From Chondrilla cf. caribensis (Eukaryota > Porifera > Demospongiae > Chondrillida > Chondrillidae): a stretch of 52,500 nt of DNA. The stretch is taken from NCBI GenBank assembly GCA_964020155.1, contig OZ026548.1, positions 3,898,897 through 3,951,396 on the forward strand. Direction: 5' to 3'. The translations under genes and the position numbers were made by a program. The notes beneath the pieces were generated by a model that was not told the DNA's origin, made no database searches, and worked only from the letters and a program-made list of their open reading frames with translations. The number at the start of each line of letters is the position of its first letter. The first letter of the stretch is position 1. Of this stretch, positions 1-20,269 are shown in pieces.

Positions 1-655
1 GTCAAATTTTTGCAAATGAAACTTTCACCAAAGGCTGCTGATGTGCAAAAACCACTAAAGTTTAACCTCACGAAAATTAAAGCATATACGGTATGTACAT
101 GTCCTGATACACACCAATGAGTAAGCTATTGTAGGGAGGTGGAACCAAACATCTGACTTGTACATGACACAGTGAGATCCTGGGCAGCATGTCAGTTATA
201 CAGCATTGTAGTGTACCTCCCATTAAAATGGCTACTGAGGGGAGACCAATAGAACAGGCTTTGGAGATTCAGATGAAGTCGATAATTTGAACAAACCCCA
301 GAAACATCACGATTTACATGTTTTAAAACTTGGAGTAATATTCTAAATACAGTCCTGCTCTGTTCTCACTCAGAAAGAGAGACTAACGTTATTTGAGAAA
401 GCCAAAAATGGTAGGACCAAATCCCGCCTGTTCTATGCTCCTCACGTACATATGTCATTAACAATATCCAAAGGGCAAAAAATCAGCACAGTGCCTCAGG
501 ATGTTTTGTACTAGTCAGGTGTTGGAGTGACTACTGTATGGACAGTGCTGATAAACTCCTAGTTATTTACACAAACAGGAGATGACACAGGTCTGAAAAC
601 CAAAGGTAGGTACTTAGGGTGCCCAAATGGAGACAGAGATAACAACATCTCTTAC
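1..655. other. Left edge, no exon recognised
   Basis: I found no exon here. The minus-strand hydrolase gene ending at 656 has an open splice donor (complement of 650-655, gtaaga), so its remaining exons should lie further left, beyond the window. The stretch is AT-rich, intron-like sequence with no clear repeat. Confidence 0.5.
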
Positions 656-3600
656 CAGTGATAGTAGCTATCCACCCAGCCCAACCAACATTAGCAAATG
701 CATTTCCATCATCGGGATGGTAAACAACCACAGCAGGTGCGTTCTGCAATGGGCCTGAGGTGTCCCAATCCAGAGCTCTCAACTGTGCAGCCAAGACAAA
801 AATAGCACTGGATTGAACAACTGCAAAGAGGAAATAACTTAGAAAATCTAATAATTACGCTTGAAATTCCTATAGAGTATGTTATGTACATGACAATTGG
901 TGGGTTGGAATCACTCTGGTCACGAACTGTAAAGGATGAGTCCATGAACAGTTCTTAGCTAGTAAGATGATTGAGTCATTTCAAATTATGTAACTCCAGC
1001 CACAAATTTGGATACATGAGAAATTGTTGATGAACGCCTAACAATCAGACAAACACAGCCTGTAGCTCTGTAATTGGGAATCAGAATGGGACTTTGTAAG
1101 TCACTAGGACAAGACAAAGGAGAGACTATGAGCTGCCTCTGTTAGGCAGTGAAGCGAACCATAGACACATTCCTTATTGTCCTAGGAAGAGCAGCAAAGA
1201 TGGCTTCTTGTGCAAATCACCCATTTGAACTAAGCCTTATTGATCACTTGCCAAACAACAAAGATGAGGATTATAATAAAAATGAATGGTTAGACTATTA
1301 TTGAACATAGCACTATGTACATCACACTGCACAGCACTACATACATAGATACATAGAAATACATACGTATGTATATAGTATATTCACGTATAGCAATTGA
1401 CCTGAGTCATCATTGTAGTCTGCGATGCTGATTTCCCCCAGCTACCCAGCATTGAGCAACCAGCCTACAGAATGAGATATGAGCACTTCTATAAGGATAT
1501 TCATGAGGCACAGTGCATGTCCAATGGAGACAATGTAGTCCACTCAAATTGGAGTGCAGAGGAAGCTGTCTGTTATGTACAGTGAATTCTCATTAATCCA
1601 CCACCGCTTTATCAGCCAAACCTTTTAGTCTGTCACAATTTCTCAGTACCAATATAATATTCAGTTAATCCGCTAAACTCGTTAATTCACCATATACTTT
1701 GAAAACAAATTGCGGTGTATTAACGAATATTCACTGTATGTGAATGTGTACTAAACCATCATCAAGACACATGTACACATGTACTGTGAGTCCACTGTAC
1801 ACACTGTAACATGTACGTATGTAGTACATGTATGTGTGTACTGCGAGTCCACTGTACATACGGATACATTATGTGGAATTGCTGTAAGTAAACAAATGCT
1901 TGTTGAAATTAATATTGCCGGTCAACAAATTTGCTATTGTAGTAATGAGCTTCCACAATTTTAGGACGGAATAATTTGTAACACCTTACCAGTCAATCAA
2001 GACTATAGTTGTAGTTACTACACAGCTTTCTATTATGTGCTGTAGTTTATTTGTTGTACTTGCCTCTCAGGGGCATAACTGGATCATTACTAAAGGTTTT
2101 GACACTTTAGGCAAAAGAGGAAGGCCTTGGAAATTCTCTCGTAGGTCAATACTAAGGGCTAGCATTCACAAAGTTTGTCCTTTTAGGAGACCTTACAGAG
2201 AGATATTCATTGCTGACGTTTAACACAGATTGGTAAATAAAATCCTACTCTTTACTGATTTATGATTACAAATCACAACCGATGTGATTAAATAAAATGG
2301 AAATCGGCAGTGATTCCTTGTTACTCTTGCATTGAAGGTTGCTGTACGAATATCAAACTCCGTGAGTGCTTCAAGATTATTGTCCTACGGTAAGTTACTG
2401 CCCAGACAGTACCTTGATGTATCGTAACGTCGTCAGACAATAATACATGTTCATTATAGCCTCCTAAATGCAATACTGTTTGAATATAGCATAGAATTAA
2501 TGTTCGCATCTAGTCAGCATCCAAGTCTTACCTTGACAAGTTCTGGTAACATGTGTATTCTGAGGAGAGTTTTGTAGTCCACGCCACTCCCATCAGCTAG
2601 ACCATGCAGTTCACTGTAAAAGTGCTTTGGAGTATACGCCCTGTATGAGGAGGTCGATAGTAAGCGTATACAGTACATAGTCACAATACTTCAACTAGCA
2701 CGGTGACACCCATTCATCTCGTATCACCAAGTTCCCTCCTTAGTGGCCAAATGATACATATTAACACAAAAACACATATACATACGTATGTACAATCTTT
2801 TATAGATGATCGAGATCTTATGACAATTAGAAGAGATGAGAAGAAATTCTACAACTTGTCACCTTGACCTCCACTAAGGGCCAAATGACACATACATATT
2901 GGCACAAAATCACATGTACGTACGTACACCCCTCACAAAGGGTTGGAGACGTCATGGTACTGTAGAAGAATGATATTTTCCAATGCTTGTCACCCCAGCT
3001 TGTCTAGGGTCCAAATGGCACATATTAGCATAAAATACATGTACATGCTTCTGAAATCACTTCAAGTCAAAACCAGTTCAATGTGTTGGTGTGTGAACAT
3101 GTTGAAACGTACAAAACTACATAGCAAGGTGGTCCAAAACCAGTTCACACCACTCAAGATGAAGCTCTTCAGTACCCCAGTGCAACTGGTGTTCATGAAA
3201 CTACAGTGGAACCTCTGTATTAAGGACACACAAGGACCTTAAGTTTAGTCCTTATTACAGAGGTTTGTAATAGAGAGGTTCCACTGTAATATAAATGTAC
3301 TGACTCAACTGAGTCGATTTCAAGAGATTTCACCAGGAAGATTCAATGTCAAGAATACAGCTCTCCTTAAAATAACAACAACACACCTTGTCCCTCTAAT
3401 TGTTACATATAAATTACTGAGAAATGAACAGTTCAGTGTGTTAGGTATAGCAGACAGCACAGTGTATTTTTGAGTACAAGCACATAATACTATTGTAAGG
3501 TCACAGACAATCAGCATCATGGGAGTTATTCAGCACTCTATGAATAGCAAAGTAACCATCTTTGTACAGTGGAAAAGTTCAAATTTGCAATAACAATTGT

Positions 3601-4489
3601 TATGAATGTCAACTTGCATCAACATCCAAATGAAACTACTTTCACCAAAGACAATCAAGTTTATCACACAATGCTCACTCTGTCATGAGGTGAGTGGCAT
3701 CCAATGCAACATCCAGTCCAACCCTGGCGATGTAGTCCTTGACTGCGCTGGGCAAGTCCTTGATGTATTCTTCAATCTCGGCCTTCACATGGTCATAGAA
3801 TGCGTGCATGACATATGCGATTTCGTTCTTCAGCAGCATGCCATGAGCATATCCCACGTCATAGGGACCACCATATACATGTACAACTTCAAGAGACCGA
3901 GAGAGACATATATGTAACAATTATATCATGAAGGCAGATAATGAATCAGAATCAACAGTTGGTCTTAACACATGAACGGCCGGTGTCACAGGGAATCCGT
4001 GACCCCTGTGAAAATGGCACCCGAGTAAGATTTCCTAAGGAATATGGCTCCCCCTCTTATTCTAGAGGATATTACCTCTCGTGAATCGGAAATTCCAGGG
4101 TTTTTTGTATTCTTTGTACGTTTGCTGTATCATATTATCACTGTGCTGTTCAAAAGTACACCGGTGTCCCAATTGCCCTATTTCATCTTACTACATATGG
4201 GTTAATTATCGGTCACGGATATACATCAATACATTAACAAGCTCAGGGATTCATTGTCTACGAATGTACCGTAAATCTTATCCTCTCCATCGCCTGCAAG
4301 ATACAGAGAGCCATTGTCGATGCTACGGACAAAAGTCAAATTTCCAGACCACGGCTGTAAAGTGTTCTCTTTCCCACGGCATTCCGAACGTACGGGCTTG
4401 AAAATACTGGAAACAACAAACACGATGAGGAAGCAAACTGCTGCTTCGCGAGCTGATCTACAATATCTCCCTCTCATCATAGACCCCAT
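656..4489 (-). CDS. Acid-ceramidase-related / LAMA (dcd1-like) Ntn hydrolase, 5' part
   Basis: Five minus-strand exons join in frame: 4270-4489, 3679-3886, 2532-2640, 1402-1464 and 656-782 (242 codons plus one base). The gene continues off the left edge. The start at 4489 precedes a hydrophobic signal or anchor segment (residues 15-31, AAVCFLIVFVVSSIF). Family motifs follow in order: YGGPYDVGYAHGMLLK, ELHGLADGSGVDY, LPELVKAGCSM, LRALDWDTSGP, VVYHPDDGN and FANVGWAGWIATITG. In this family (lysosomal LAMA/phospholipase-B-like proteins, Dictyostelium dcd1, peptidase C45 fold) the chain cuts itself before a Cys that becomes the N-terminal nucleophile. Cys182, in AGCSM, is the likely one here. A role as a secreted or lysosomal amidase acting on N-acyl lipids or peptides is inferred from the family; the substrate cannot be read from sequence. 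The exon 1/2 junction (donor after 4270) is the least certain join, but phase fits throughout. Confidence 0.8.
1578..1738. mobile_element. MITE with TA-flanked inverted ends, in hydrolase intron
   Basis: The 161-base unit begins TACAGTGAATTCTCATTAAT and ends with a near reverse complement (AATATTCACTGTA). The flanking TA dinucleotides fit a Tc1/mariner/pogo-type target duplication. There is no coding capacity. It lies in the intron between exons 1402-1464 and 2532-2640. Confidence 0.6.
2720..3060. repeat. Three-unit tandem repeat, ~130-base period
   Basis: The string CCAAATG(A/G)(T/C)ACAT followed by ATTaaCACAAAA-type sequence and an ACATGTAC-rich stretch recurs at 2748, 2881 and 3011. Each unit also carries a diverged GTCACC..CC..C lead. 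It is intronic in the hydrolase gene. Confidence 0.55.
3202..3288. mobile_element. Short Tigger/pogo-like MITE, 87 bases
   Basis: It starts TACAGTGGAACCTCTGTATT and ends AATAGAGAGGTTCCACTGTA, so it is almost one hairpin with TA at each outer edge. The same family occurs at 25394-25572, 38822-38998 and 44528-44729. Confidence 0.75.
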
Positions 4490-4609
4490 AATAGACAGTC
4501 TACGATCTCATGCAAGTCTCGTGAGTTCTGAATCTTGCGCAAGCGGATCAGATTATAATGAGATTCATTGTTCCCAAGATCACGCCATTACTGATCAAAA
4601 CATACCAAA
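4490..4609. promoter_or_regulatory. Compact bidirectional promoter between hydrolase and PHYH
   Basis: Only 120 bases separate the two divergent start codons, so both 5' UTRs and both core promoters must overlap here or reach into the first exons. I see no clear TATA box placed for either gene. The divergent layout itself is the evidence. Confidence 0.55.
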
Positions 4610-5243
4610 ATGGCTGCCAAACGCTTGGAAGTATTGAAGAATCACCTTCAGGGATCTGGAAACATACCTTGCGCCAGTCCAATTTCAGTAGCACCTGAAA
4701 TTAACCACTACCCTGTGACCCCTGAGGATATAAGATGCTATAAAGAGAACGGATTTATCGTTGTTCCGAAGCTCTACCATCAAGAAGAACTGGATGTTTA
4801 CAAGGAGAGATTCGTCGATTTATGCTCTGGTAAGGGCGGACGAAAACCAGGCATGTTGACTTTGATGAAGGATGTTGCTTCCTTGGGCAAACCGGAAAGT
4901 CAATTCACGGTGAATAAGATTCAGCATTTTCAGTGGGACGACATTCTCTCCAAGTACTTTAGCCATCCCGAAGCCCTGGATGTGGTCGAAAGCTTGATAG
5001 GAAGGGATATCATGGCCATGCACACGATGCTGATCAACAAACCTCCTGACACTGGTAGCATGACGTCCCGCCATCCCTTGCACCAAGACCTCTGGTATTT
5101 CCCCTTCCGTCCAGCTGATAAGGTAGTGTGTTCATGGACTGCTATGGAGAGAGTGTATAGAGAAAATGGATGTTTGGTAGTCTACCCTGGCACCCATAAG
5201 GGGGAGCTGTTGGATCATTGTTATCCAGATTGGAAGGTACATA

Positions 5244-5305
<62 letters not shown>

Positions 5306-5370
5306 TGTGTTTGTGTGTGTGTGTTTGTGTCTGTGTGTGTCTGTGTCTGTGTGTTTGTGTGTGTGTGTCT

Positions 5371-5432
<62 letters not shown>

Positions 5433-8430
5433 TCGTGTATAAGCATGTGTGCTCGTGTGCATCATAATTGTGTACATTCACATCTATGAATATCATTGTA
5501 GTGTACATTAGCTACACTTCAATTCATAGAAGTAGAGGTAGCTGTGTTCTGTGAACCAAAATAATCAGCCAGGTTTATTTCATTTTCGTATTTCTGTCCT
5601 ACGTGTACCCTTCAGGGAGGTGTAAATAAGATGTATCACGGCATTCGAGATATTCCAAATAATGTGAAACCAGTCTACCTTGAGATGGATGCCGGAGATA
5701 CTGTGTTCTTTCATCCTTTGCTTATACATGGTTCTGGAAGTAACAGAACTACAGGCTTTAGGAAGGTACAGTGCTCTATGTTACACTCTATATAGATATT
5801 CCTTCATACATGACATGATATCACCTGTATATTACCTTACAGCCAGAAGATTTGACCGAATTTGGTGATTTGGTAGCTTGTCAATATATATTGTGGCAAT
5901 ACAACTCTCCTCTTGTCATTTCTATACTTCGCACTATTTAGTAGTATGGCAATTATGCAATGAAGTATAATGGCTGTATACATACACCTGTATTATATGT
6001 GACAGAGAATGGTCCTTTCAGATTTTCTAAACATTTTAATCACCTTCTGGACAAAAACGTCCCAGAAACAGCAGCAGTCGGGAAGAAGCTGTAGGCTTTC
6101 ATGCTTCTACTTTGATATAATGATATGAGTCAAATACTGCACACCAACGTTTAATCACATTGATTTAGGGTGTAAAACCAACAGATTTCGACCCATCAAT
6201 ATTCATGGCTATATGATATGACCCTAGTGGCTGTGTGTGGAGGTTTGTACTATCCTCTCTTCTTTGTGTGAGTGAAGAGCTTGGCCTCTGTTGTACTGGC
6301 AATACTCTGTAAGGTCATCTCTGGCTCTTTAACCTTTCCTAGTCCTTTGTCTCCTTACAGCTGTTATGAATCTTTTATCACATTGTTTATGTTTCTACCA
6401 CTAATTTAAGTTAATTTTCAGGTACTAAACTAATTCGTGGTTACTAATTTAATTTGTTAATACATATACCCTAATGGCGGGACTTTATGTTCGCGAATTT
6501 CGCGAATAGGAGAAGTTCGCGAAAATAAAAACGCGAAATTTCTTGCGCTCTTGCCCAGCTGCATACAACAATATGGCATCGGTTAGGCGCGTGCGGATGA
6601 AATAATCGGTCAGGTGCAGTGCTTGCCTGCCGCCGGGAAGCACACAACAGGGAAGACCTGTTGGAGTGTTCATCCAACCTTGAACAGTGCTTTCCTTCAG
6701 GTCGTTGAACTTCCCCGTCTTCTTAAGTAGCGCAAAGTAACACGCCTAGTTTGGATGCACGCTTGGCGATTTTTGTCTTGTTGGCTTCTGTGATGCCTTG
6801 ATATGGGTCCTGCTTCTTGTTGGCTTTCACAGATGTTTTCTCTAGCTGGTGGATCTCCTTCTGGGCAGCGCAAACAGTTGCTAAAGGAATCGTTGGGCAT
6901 CGCGATGAAACATCTGGTGAAGGCTTGAAGTAGTCCTTGATATTCTTCGCCATCTTCACTAAAGAACAACCGAGCAAAGGATCCGCAAGTACCACGTTTC
7001 AAATACTATTGATAATATCAAATACTCTGATAAACGTGGTATCCGCGAATGTAACTCTGAAACTCGAACCTACGAGACATTGCTGGCTTCCTTTCCCAAC
7101 GATAAACAAAAAACTGAACTTGAACACACGGTGCGCTGAGCTAACACGTGGAAATAGGTACTATTAATTTTTTCATTGCTTTAATGTGTCCATTACACTT
7201 TGATATACCCATTAAAGGCCTAGTAGGCGTTAAGTTCGCGAATGATGTTGGAATCGCGAAAATAAAAACGCGAAAAATCTCAAATCCGCCGATTCGCGAA
7301 AATTACATCCTGCGAAAATTTCACCCATTAGGGTATCACTTCCGTGTATGTAAATGCTAAGTTTAGTAAAACTAGCATATTGTGAGTTATGTCTTTCCTT
7401 GATGCCCCTACTCCTCCCCACCATGTACATTTGCAGGCCATATCATGCCATTATGCTAGCTCCCACTGCGAGTACATTGATGTGTATGGGACCATGCAAG
7501 ACCCAGTTGCCAGAGAAATTGAAGAAGTGGCCAGGAGGAAGACACGTGGACAAGAAATAAGTTTTGTGGTAGGTTTACTATGTCCATACTTGTAAGGTCA
7601 CATTGTATGTACAACACACCAGAGTCATTCTGTATAGGCTGTACACAGGGGTCTCACTGTATGTTCTGTACACAAGTGTTTTGTGTGCATACTAAACATG
7701 AGGCCATGTTTGTGTGCTATACACAAAGATCACATTGTATGTCCTGCACACAGGGGTCACGTTTTAGTGCTTTACATGAGGGTCATCTGCGAGTACTGAA
7801 TATAAGTGTTGTGCGTCCTATACACAAGAGTCTCGTGGTTTGCATTGTATTTAAGGATCACATTGTGTGTCCTGTACATGAAGATCACACTGTATGTGCT
7901 GTACGCTAGTACCACATTGAATGGGCTGTACATGAGGGTCACAGTGTGTATGCTGTATGTTTTACATGTACAACGTACATAAGGATGACACATTGTGTCT
8001 GTGTACATAAGGATCATATTGCCTGCTGTGTGTATTGTGATTGCCACATAGTGTAGGCGGGGCATTTATTATGTGTGGGCATGTTTCCAATTATCCAAAA
8101 CCTGGTTCATGTTCACATTGTACACACATCACAGTAGTCTTGGGTAGCACAGACCACTTCTCACCTCCATTCTTCATGTACTATGACATCATGATAATAA
8201 AAATGGAGGCGAGAAGTGGGTCTGATACATGGGACTACATCACATTGGGTCGTATTGTGATGAAAATGCCATTGTCTTTCCCATAAAATGTTGTTGGGGG
8301 ATGATGTTGATATCACTGTTCGTGCAAGTAAGCAATTGACATTTAATTGCTTCTTCTGTTTGTTTTGTTCCATCAGGACACCTTCAGAGTGAGGGCCCTA
8401 CTGGTCAGGGGAGAGAGAGTGAATCTGTAG
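4610..8430 (+). CDS. PHYH: Phytanoyl-CoA 2-hydroxylase (peroxisomal)
   Basis: Four exons, 4610-5236, 5616-5765, 7437-7568 and 8377-8430, give 320 residues with all phases at codon boundaries. The enzyme hydroxylates phytanoyl-CoA at C2 using Fe(II), 2-oxoglutarate and O2, the first step of peroxisomal alpha-oxidation of branched fatty acids. Residues 5-13 (RLEVLKNHL) match the PTS2 import signal RLx5HL exactly, as in the human enzyme, so the matrix location is well supported. The iron ligands are H158 and D160 (LHQDLWYF) and H247 (HPLLIHGS). R258 in GFRK is the expected 2-oxoglutarate-binding Arg. The tail [14 protein letters not shown] resembles the family C-terminus, and the length is close to human PHYH (338). 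Intron 1 holds a long (GT)n tract, intron 2 a DNA transposon and intron 3 a minisatellite. Identification is secure. Confidence 0.95.
5249..5431. repeat. (GT)n microsatellite in PHYH intron 1
   Basis: This is about 180 bases of GT repeat with scattered TC, TT and AT interruptions. It starts 12 bases after the exon 1 donor. Open frames through it on either strand are artefacts of the repeat. Confidence 0.95.
6467..7335. mobile_element. TA-flanked DNA transposon remnant with TTCGCG-rich subterminal repeats
   Basis: The element begins TACCCTAATGG and ends CCATTAGGGTA, giving perfect inverted ends inside a TA duplication (Tc1/mariner/pogo style). Just inside each end are clustered copies of TTCGCGAA and GCGAAAATAAAAACGCGAAA. 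At 869 bases it is too short for a complete transposase, but a minus-strand coding remnant lies inside (6723-6995). It sits in PHYH intron 2. Confidence 0.75.
6723..6995 (-). pseudogene. N-terminal remnant of a transposon protein
   Basis: A 90-codon open stretch inside the TA-flanked element. Its last third ([18 protein letters not shown]) resembles the short helical 'R.KIGKYA.E.G' segment near the N-terminus of pogo-like transposon proteins in invertebrates. No DDE catalytic region follows. I infer an internally deleted element that kept the start of its gene. Family assignment is tentative. Confidence 0.4.
7598..8035. repeat. Diverged minisatellite in PHYH intron 3
   Basis: About fifteen imperfect copies of a 27-30 base unit, roughly GTACA(C/T)(A/G)AGGATCACATTGTATGTCCT, fill most of this intron. 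Copies differ at many sites, so the array is old. Confidence 0.75.
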
Positions 8431-9639
8431 ATTTACAAAAGTTGCTGTTATAGTTCTTGTAGTTCTTAATATTCATTTCGTAGCTTTTATAGCAGTACAT
8501 ACGTACATAGTTCATAACTCAACAACTAAGTCATCATCCATCTTCATCTGTATTGTGATTGCTTGTTGTTTTAACCCAGTGTGTATGTACGTATCAGCAT
8601 TATTATAACATCTTATTGTGTTGGTAGTTTGATCATAATAATATTATTTGGAGTTTATACTATAGTGTCGTCATTCAACGACTTATGAAACTATAGATTA
8701 TAGTATAAAATAGTACATATAAATAGTAGTGTACTAGCTGATTACTTGAATTTTTAGCTGACCACGACCTGCACAGCTTCCATAAGTTTAGTAATAGCAC
8801 CTACACCGATGCATGGATGCTCTCCTGGATTGGCTACATACAGGCCTTATAGTGACCAGTGAAATAAGTTTTGAATGTATTGCTCCATGTGCTATACCAA
8901 ATGGCACTTTGTATCATTCCTATTTACTTCCATGCATTCAAGTTACCTATAACACCATTCAACATTTAATTTTGATTGCACCAGCCTAATTCTCCATCAC
9001 TCAAGGGGGCTTCAAATACGAAATCTCCTCGTCTAGTGTTTATTAACACATAGTTCACACGTTGCATGTCTGAAGACTCTGTTCAGCAGTTTAGGGGCTC
9101 ATGGTCTTGAGCTTGCTCTCTGAAGATTTTGCTCTTTGCATTTTAGTCAAATGTGCACGGTTTACCTTTGTGATTTTATGCATGCAAGTAGCCAGACTGG
9201 TTTTGATGGCGCACAAGGATCACAAGGAGATGGCAAAGCTATCCTCGATCATTTGAAGAGACCTTCCTAACCTTGTGCATGCAGACCTGATAAACATAAT
9301 AATATGGAATGGTAACCTGTACTGCATTTGTCCTTATTGTACAATGTAATAACTTTGGGAACGGGAAACTTGAATTTGATCTTTAATAACTGCAACAATT
9401 ACTTCAATAACAATGTACATACTGTTTGACAATGTATCTAATTTGCAGTACATACGTATGTATGTACATGTTTGTGTACGGTATATGCATGTATTGTTGT
9501 TTTGACTCTTTACTTCATATTTGGTGTACTATGACTACTATAACATTGCATGTAATGTGTGTACTATACATACTATATTTATATATTGTATACACTGTAT
9601 GCACTGTATGTGTTGTATGTACAGTGGCACTGTGCATTA
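8431..9639. other. PHYH 3' flank, no gene recognised
   Basis: AT-rich sequence between the PHYH stop and the tandem repeat. I see no exon with family resemblance and no canonical AATAAA close after the PHYH stop. Confidence 0.5.
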
Positions 9640-10245
9640 TATGTATACTGAATTTACCTAAGGTTACAAACATTGGGCATCTCTGAGTGTACCTAAGGTT
9701 ACAAACATTGTAAAGATGGGACATGTTTCAAAATTTCGCTGAAACCACCAGCTAGGTCTGGAACAAGTATCAGCTTGACACATCTCACCTGACATGTGAC
9801 ACACCAGTAGGTGCTTAGCATATGTTCTCCCTATTCTCTAACCATAATAATATATTATATTTAAAAAATATTTAGCACCTGCAAATATACCAATTAAGGG
9901 TTCCAGGGAACATAAGGAGATAGGACATATTTCAGGATTTAATTAGTTCAAGCCACCATCTAGGTCTGGAACACGTATCAGCTTGATTGTGATACACACA
10001 ATATCCCATGAGGTACGCCAGAAGGTACTTAGCATTTATTTTCCCTATTCTCTACCATACATGCATTGAAACCTCCAAATGTACCTAAGGTCACAGGCCA
10101 AGTATTGACATGGAACATGTTTCAGAAATTCAGCTTAATTAAGCCACCAGCTAGCTATAGGTCTTGAGCAAGTATTAGCTTGACACAACTACTCTGTTGT
10201 GAGCTATATATGCTAGAAGTGTTTTCAATCAGGACTAGCTGGGGA
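9640..10245. repeat. ~200-base tandem repeat downstream of protease copy A
   Basis: About three diverged units. Each contains GTACCTAAGGTTACA, GGGACATGTTTC, CCACCAGCTAGGTCTGGAAC, TATCAGCTTGACACA and TTCTCCCTATTCTCTA. The same array, with more units, follows copy B at 20270-21240, so it was carried in the A/B duplication. Confidence 0.85.
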
Positions 10246-10682
10246 TATGAACTAAATTAAGAAGAATCCCCATCTCAGTTTGATGCCCATATCTAGCTGA
10301 TTGGATATTACTGAACTGAATTACACTATAATGTTAATGTAATAACTGTTACAATGTACTTGTTCTGTGCACATGTGAACAGCGGTGGACTATTATATAT
10401 TTTGAATATCATACTGTACACAAAATTGTACCAGCCCTACAGATTTATCATATCCAATTACTGCCTCCATCCTGAAATACCCAACACTACATGTATACAC
10501 TAATTATAATTATAAATTAAATTCACTGTTGTGATTATATGTAGGAACACATTATATTATTTATCATATCATTATTCACCATAATGTACGTACTTGAAGT
10601 AGAAATGAAAATATAATTAAGAAAATATGATTATTATAAATCTATGGAAATTAACAAGCCTAGGATTGATGATCAATTTAAT

Positions 10683-10688
10683 TTTATT
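10683..10688 (-). terminator. Possible polyadenylation signal of copy A
   Basis: AATAAA on the minus strand, 66 bases beyond the TGA at 10754-10756. The position is plausible, but AT-rich surroundings make chance matches common. Confidence 0.35.
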
Positions 10689-10753
10689 ATAATAAGCACT
10701 ATAGAAATATTATTATGTGTTTTACTTATGGGCTATCTGAACCATACTGACTA

Positions 10754-19092
<8,339 letters not shown>

Positions 19093-19253
19093 GGCTATAC
19101 ACTTCTCATCCGTATAAGTTTCAAGAGAAAATCTTCGGATAAATCTAAAAGATAAGGACCGAAGGTTCTGACGCACCGTCACAGTGAGTTGACTGACGAT
19201 TTATCATTAATTTAGATGATTCGCAATGCCTAGGACGGTCATTTCGATCGCTT

Positions 19254-19305
19254 TTCAGTACATACCGTGCGTGGCTAATTATAGCCACGCACGGTATGTA
19301 CTGAA
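19254..19305. repeat. Perfect hairpin, 23-base arms, 6-base loop
   Basis: Left arm 19254-19276 and right arm 19283-19305 are exact reverse complements around AATTAT. The left arm and loop match copy B (31086-31124) in diverged form. The right arm has no counterpart there. Confidence 0.9.
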
Positions 19306-19329
19306 GATATATTATATATACTGTAGTTA

Positions 19330-20062
19330 TAGATAGATAGATAGATAGATAATTATTATTATAGTGCAACATGTCAACATTACAGACACTAGGACATATT
19401 GTCCAATGAAGCACTTATAGACAGACAAAAATTATACACATGTAAAAACAACATGATCAGGAACAAAATCTGTCAGTCCACATAGTATAGATCTTCTTCA
19501 TAATTGCTGGACTTCGACATGCAGCAGTCAGAATCAATACAACTTTAGCTTCATCATTCAAGGTTGGAAAATCAATATATTGCTCCATCATCTTCTTCAT
19601 GAGGGGGAATCTACTGGTTTGCCACGCACTACAGTGCAGTAGCCAGTGATTTAAGTCTTCAATATCTCCCGACGAACACTCCCTGCAAACACGAAGCTCT
19701 CTTGGGATCTGTCTCCATCGCCCAGTCTCGATACGGAAATGAGCTGTTCCCCCCCTCAATTGCATTAGCACACGCCTATAGATCTTTGATTGAACATCGG
19801 CACACATGGGACTGATGCTGTCGCCAAGAGAATGGATTGCATGTAAAACACTCAACTTCGGCCGCTCTACCATCTCCTTCCTCCAGGACTCCAAAACCTT
19901 TCTCTGTGCAATATCACTCAACATACGCTTTACTTCATGCCAAGACATCCCCTGTAGACTCTGACCACTAACATCAGACCATCCAAAAAGTGTGAGAACA
20001 TCCTTAAGATTGTTCAGCCATGGACCCCTGGACACGGAAATGGCATCTTTAGCTGCTCTACG
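19330..20062 (-). pseudogene. 5'-truncated LINE (non-LTR retrotransposon) ORF2 tail
   Basis: An open frame of about 200 codons ends at the TGA at 19457-19459. It reads RRAAKDAISVSRGPWLNNL at its start and CRECSSGDIEDLNHWLLHC near its end. The C-x2-C...H-x4-C knuckle after a 'R.IPRE.R.C' motif is typical of the extreme C-terminus of jockey/CR1-like reverse transcriptases. No reverse transcriptase core is present. The element ends in a tail of TATC repeats (complement of 19330-19351). The truncated 5' end and simple-repeat tail fit target-primed insertion. It lies between copies A and B. Confidence 0.7.
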
Positions 20063-20269
20063 GATAATAATAATAATATATAATTATATATTATAGCCTA
20101 TTATGGCCTCAAATATCACAACCGGGACTGCAACATTTATGCAGACTTAGATGCATAAATGAGCATCAGAGTCACCTCCGTCAACCTTACTTCATGGATA
20201 ATGTATACGTTATCTCGTCCAGACATCTGCATGGTTGACAATAAAACCATCACATTCATTGAACTTACA

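Noticed and set aside
5249..5508. Long open frames of alternating Cys-Val or His-Thr through the (GT)n and (CA)n tracts (also near 14400 and 32860).
   Set aside because: These are translations of dinucleotide repeats inside introns with no family resemblance.
7598..8035. The regular repeats in PHYH intron 3 as a CRISPR-like array.
   Set aside because: Units are diverged and contiguous with no unique spacers, and the context is a eukaryotic intron.
19457..20035. The ~190-codon minus-strand frame as a complete host gene.
   Set aside because: It resembles only the C-terminal end of a LINE reverse transcriptase, lacks a true ATG at its start and ends in a simple-repeat tail.
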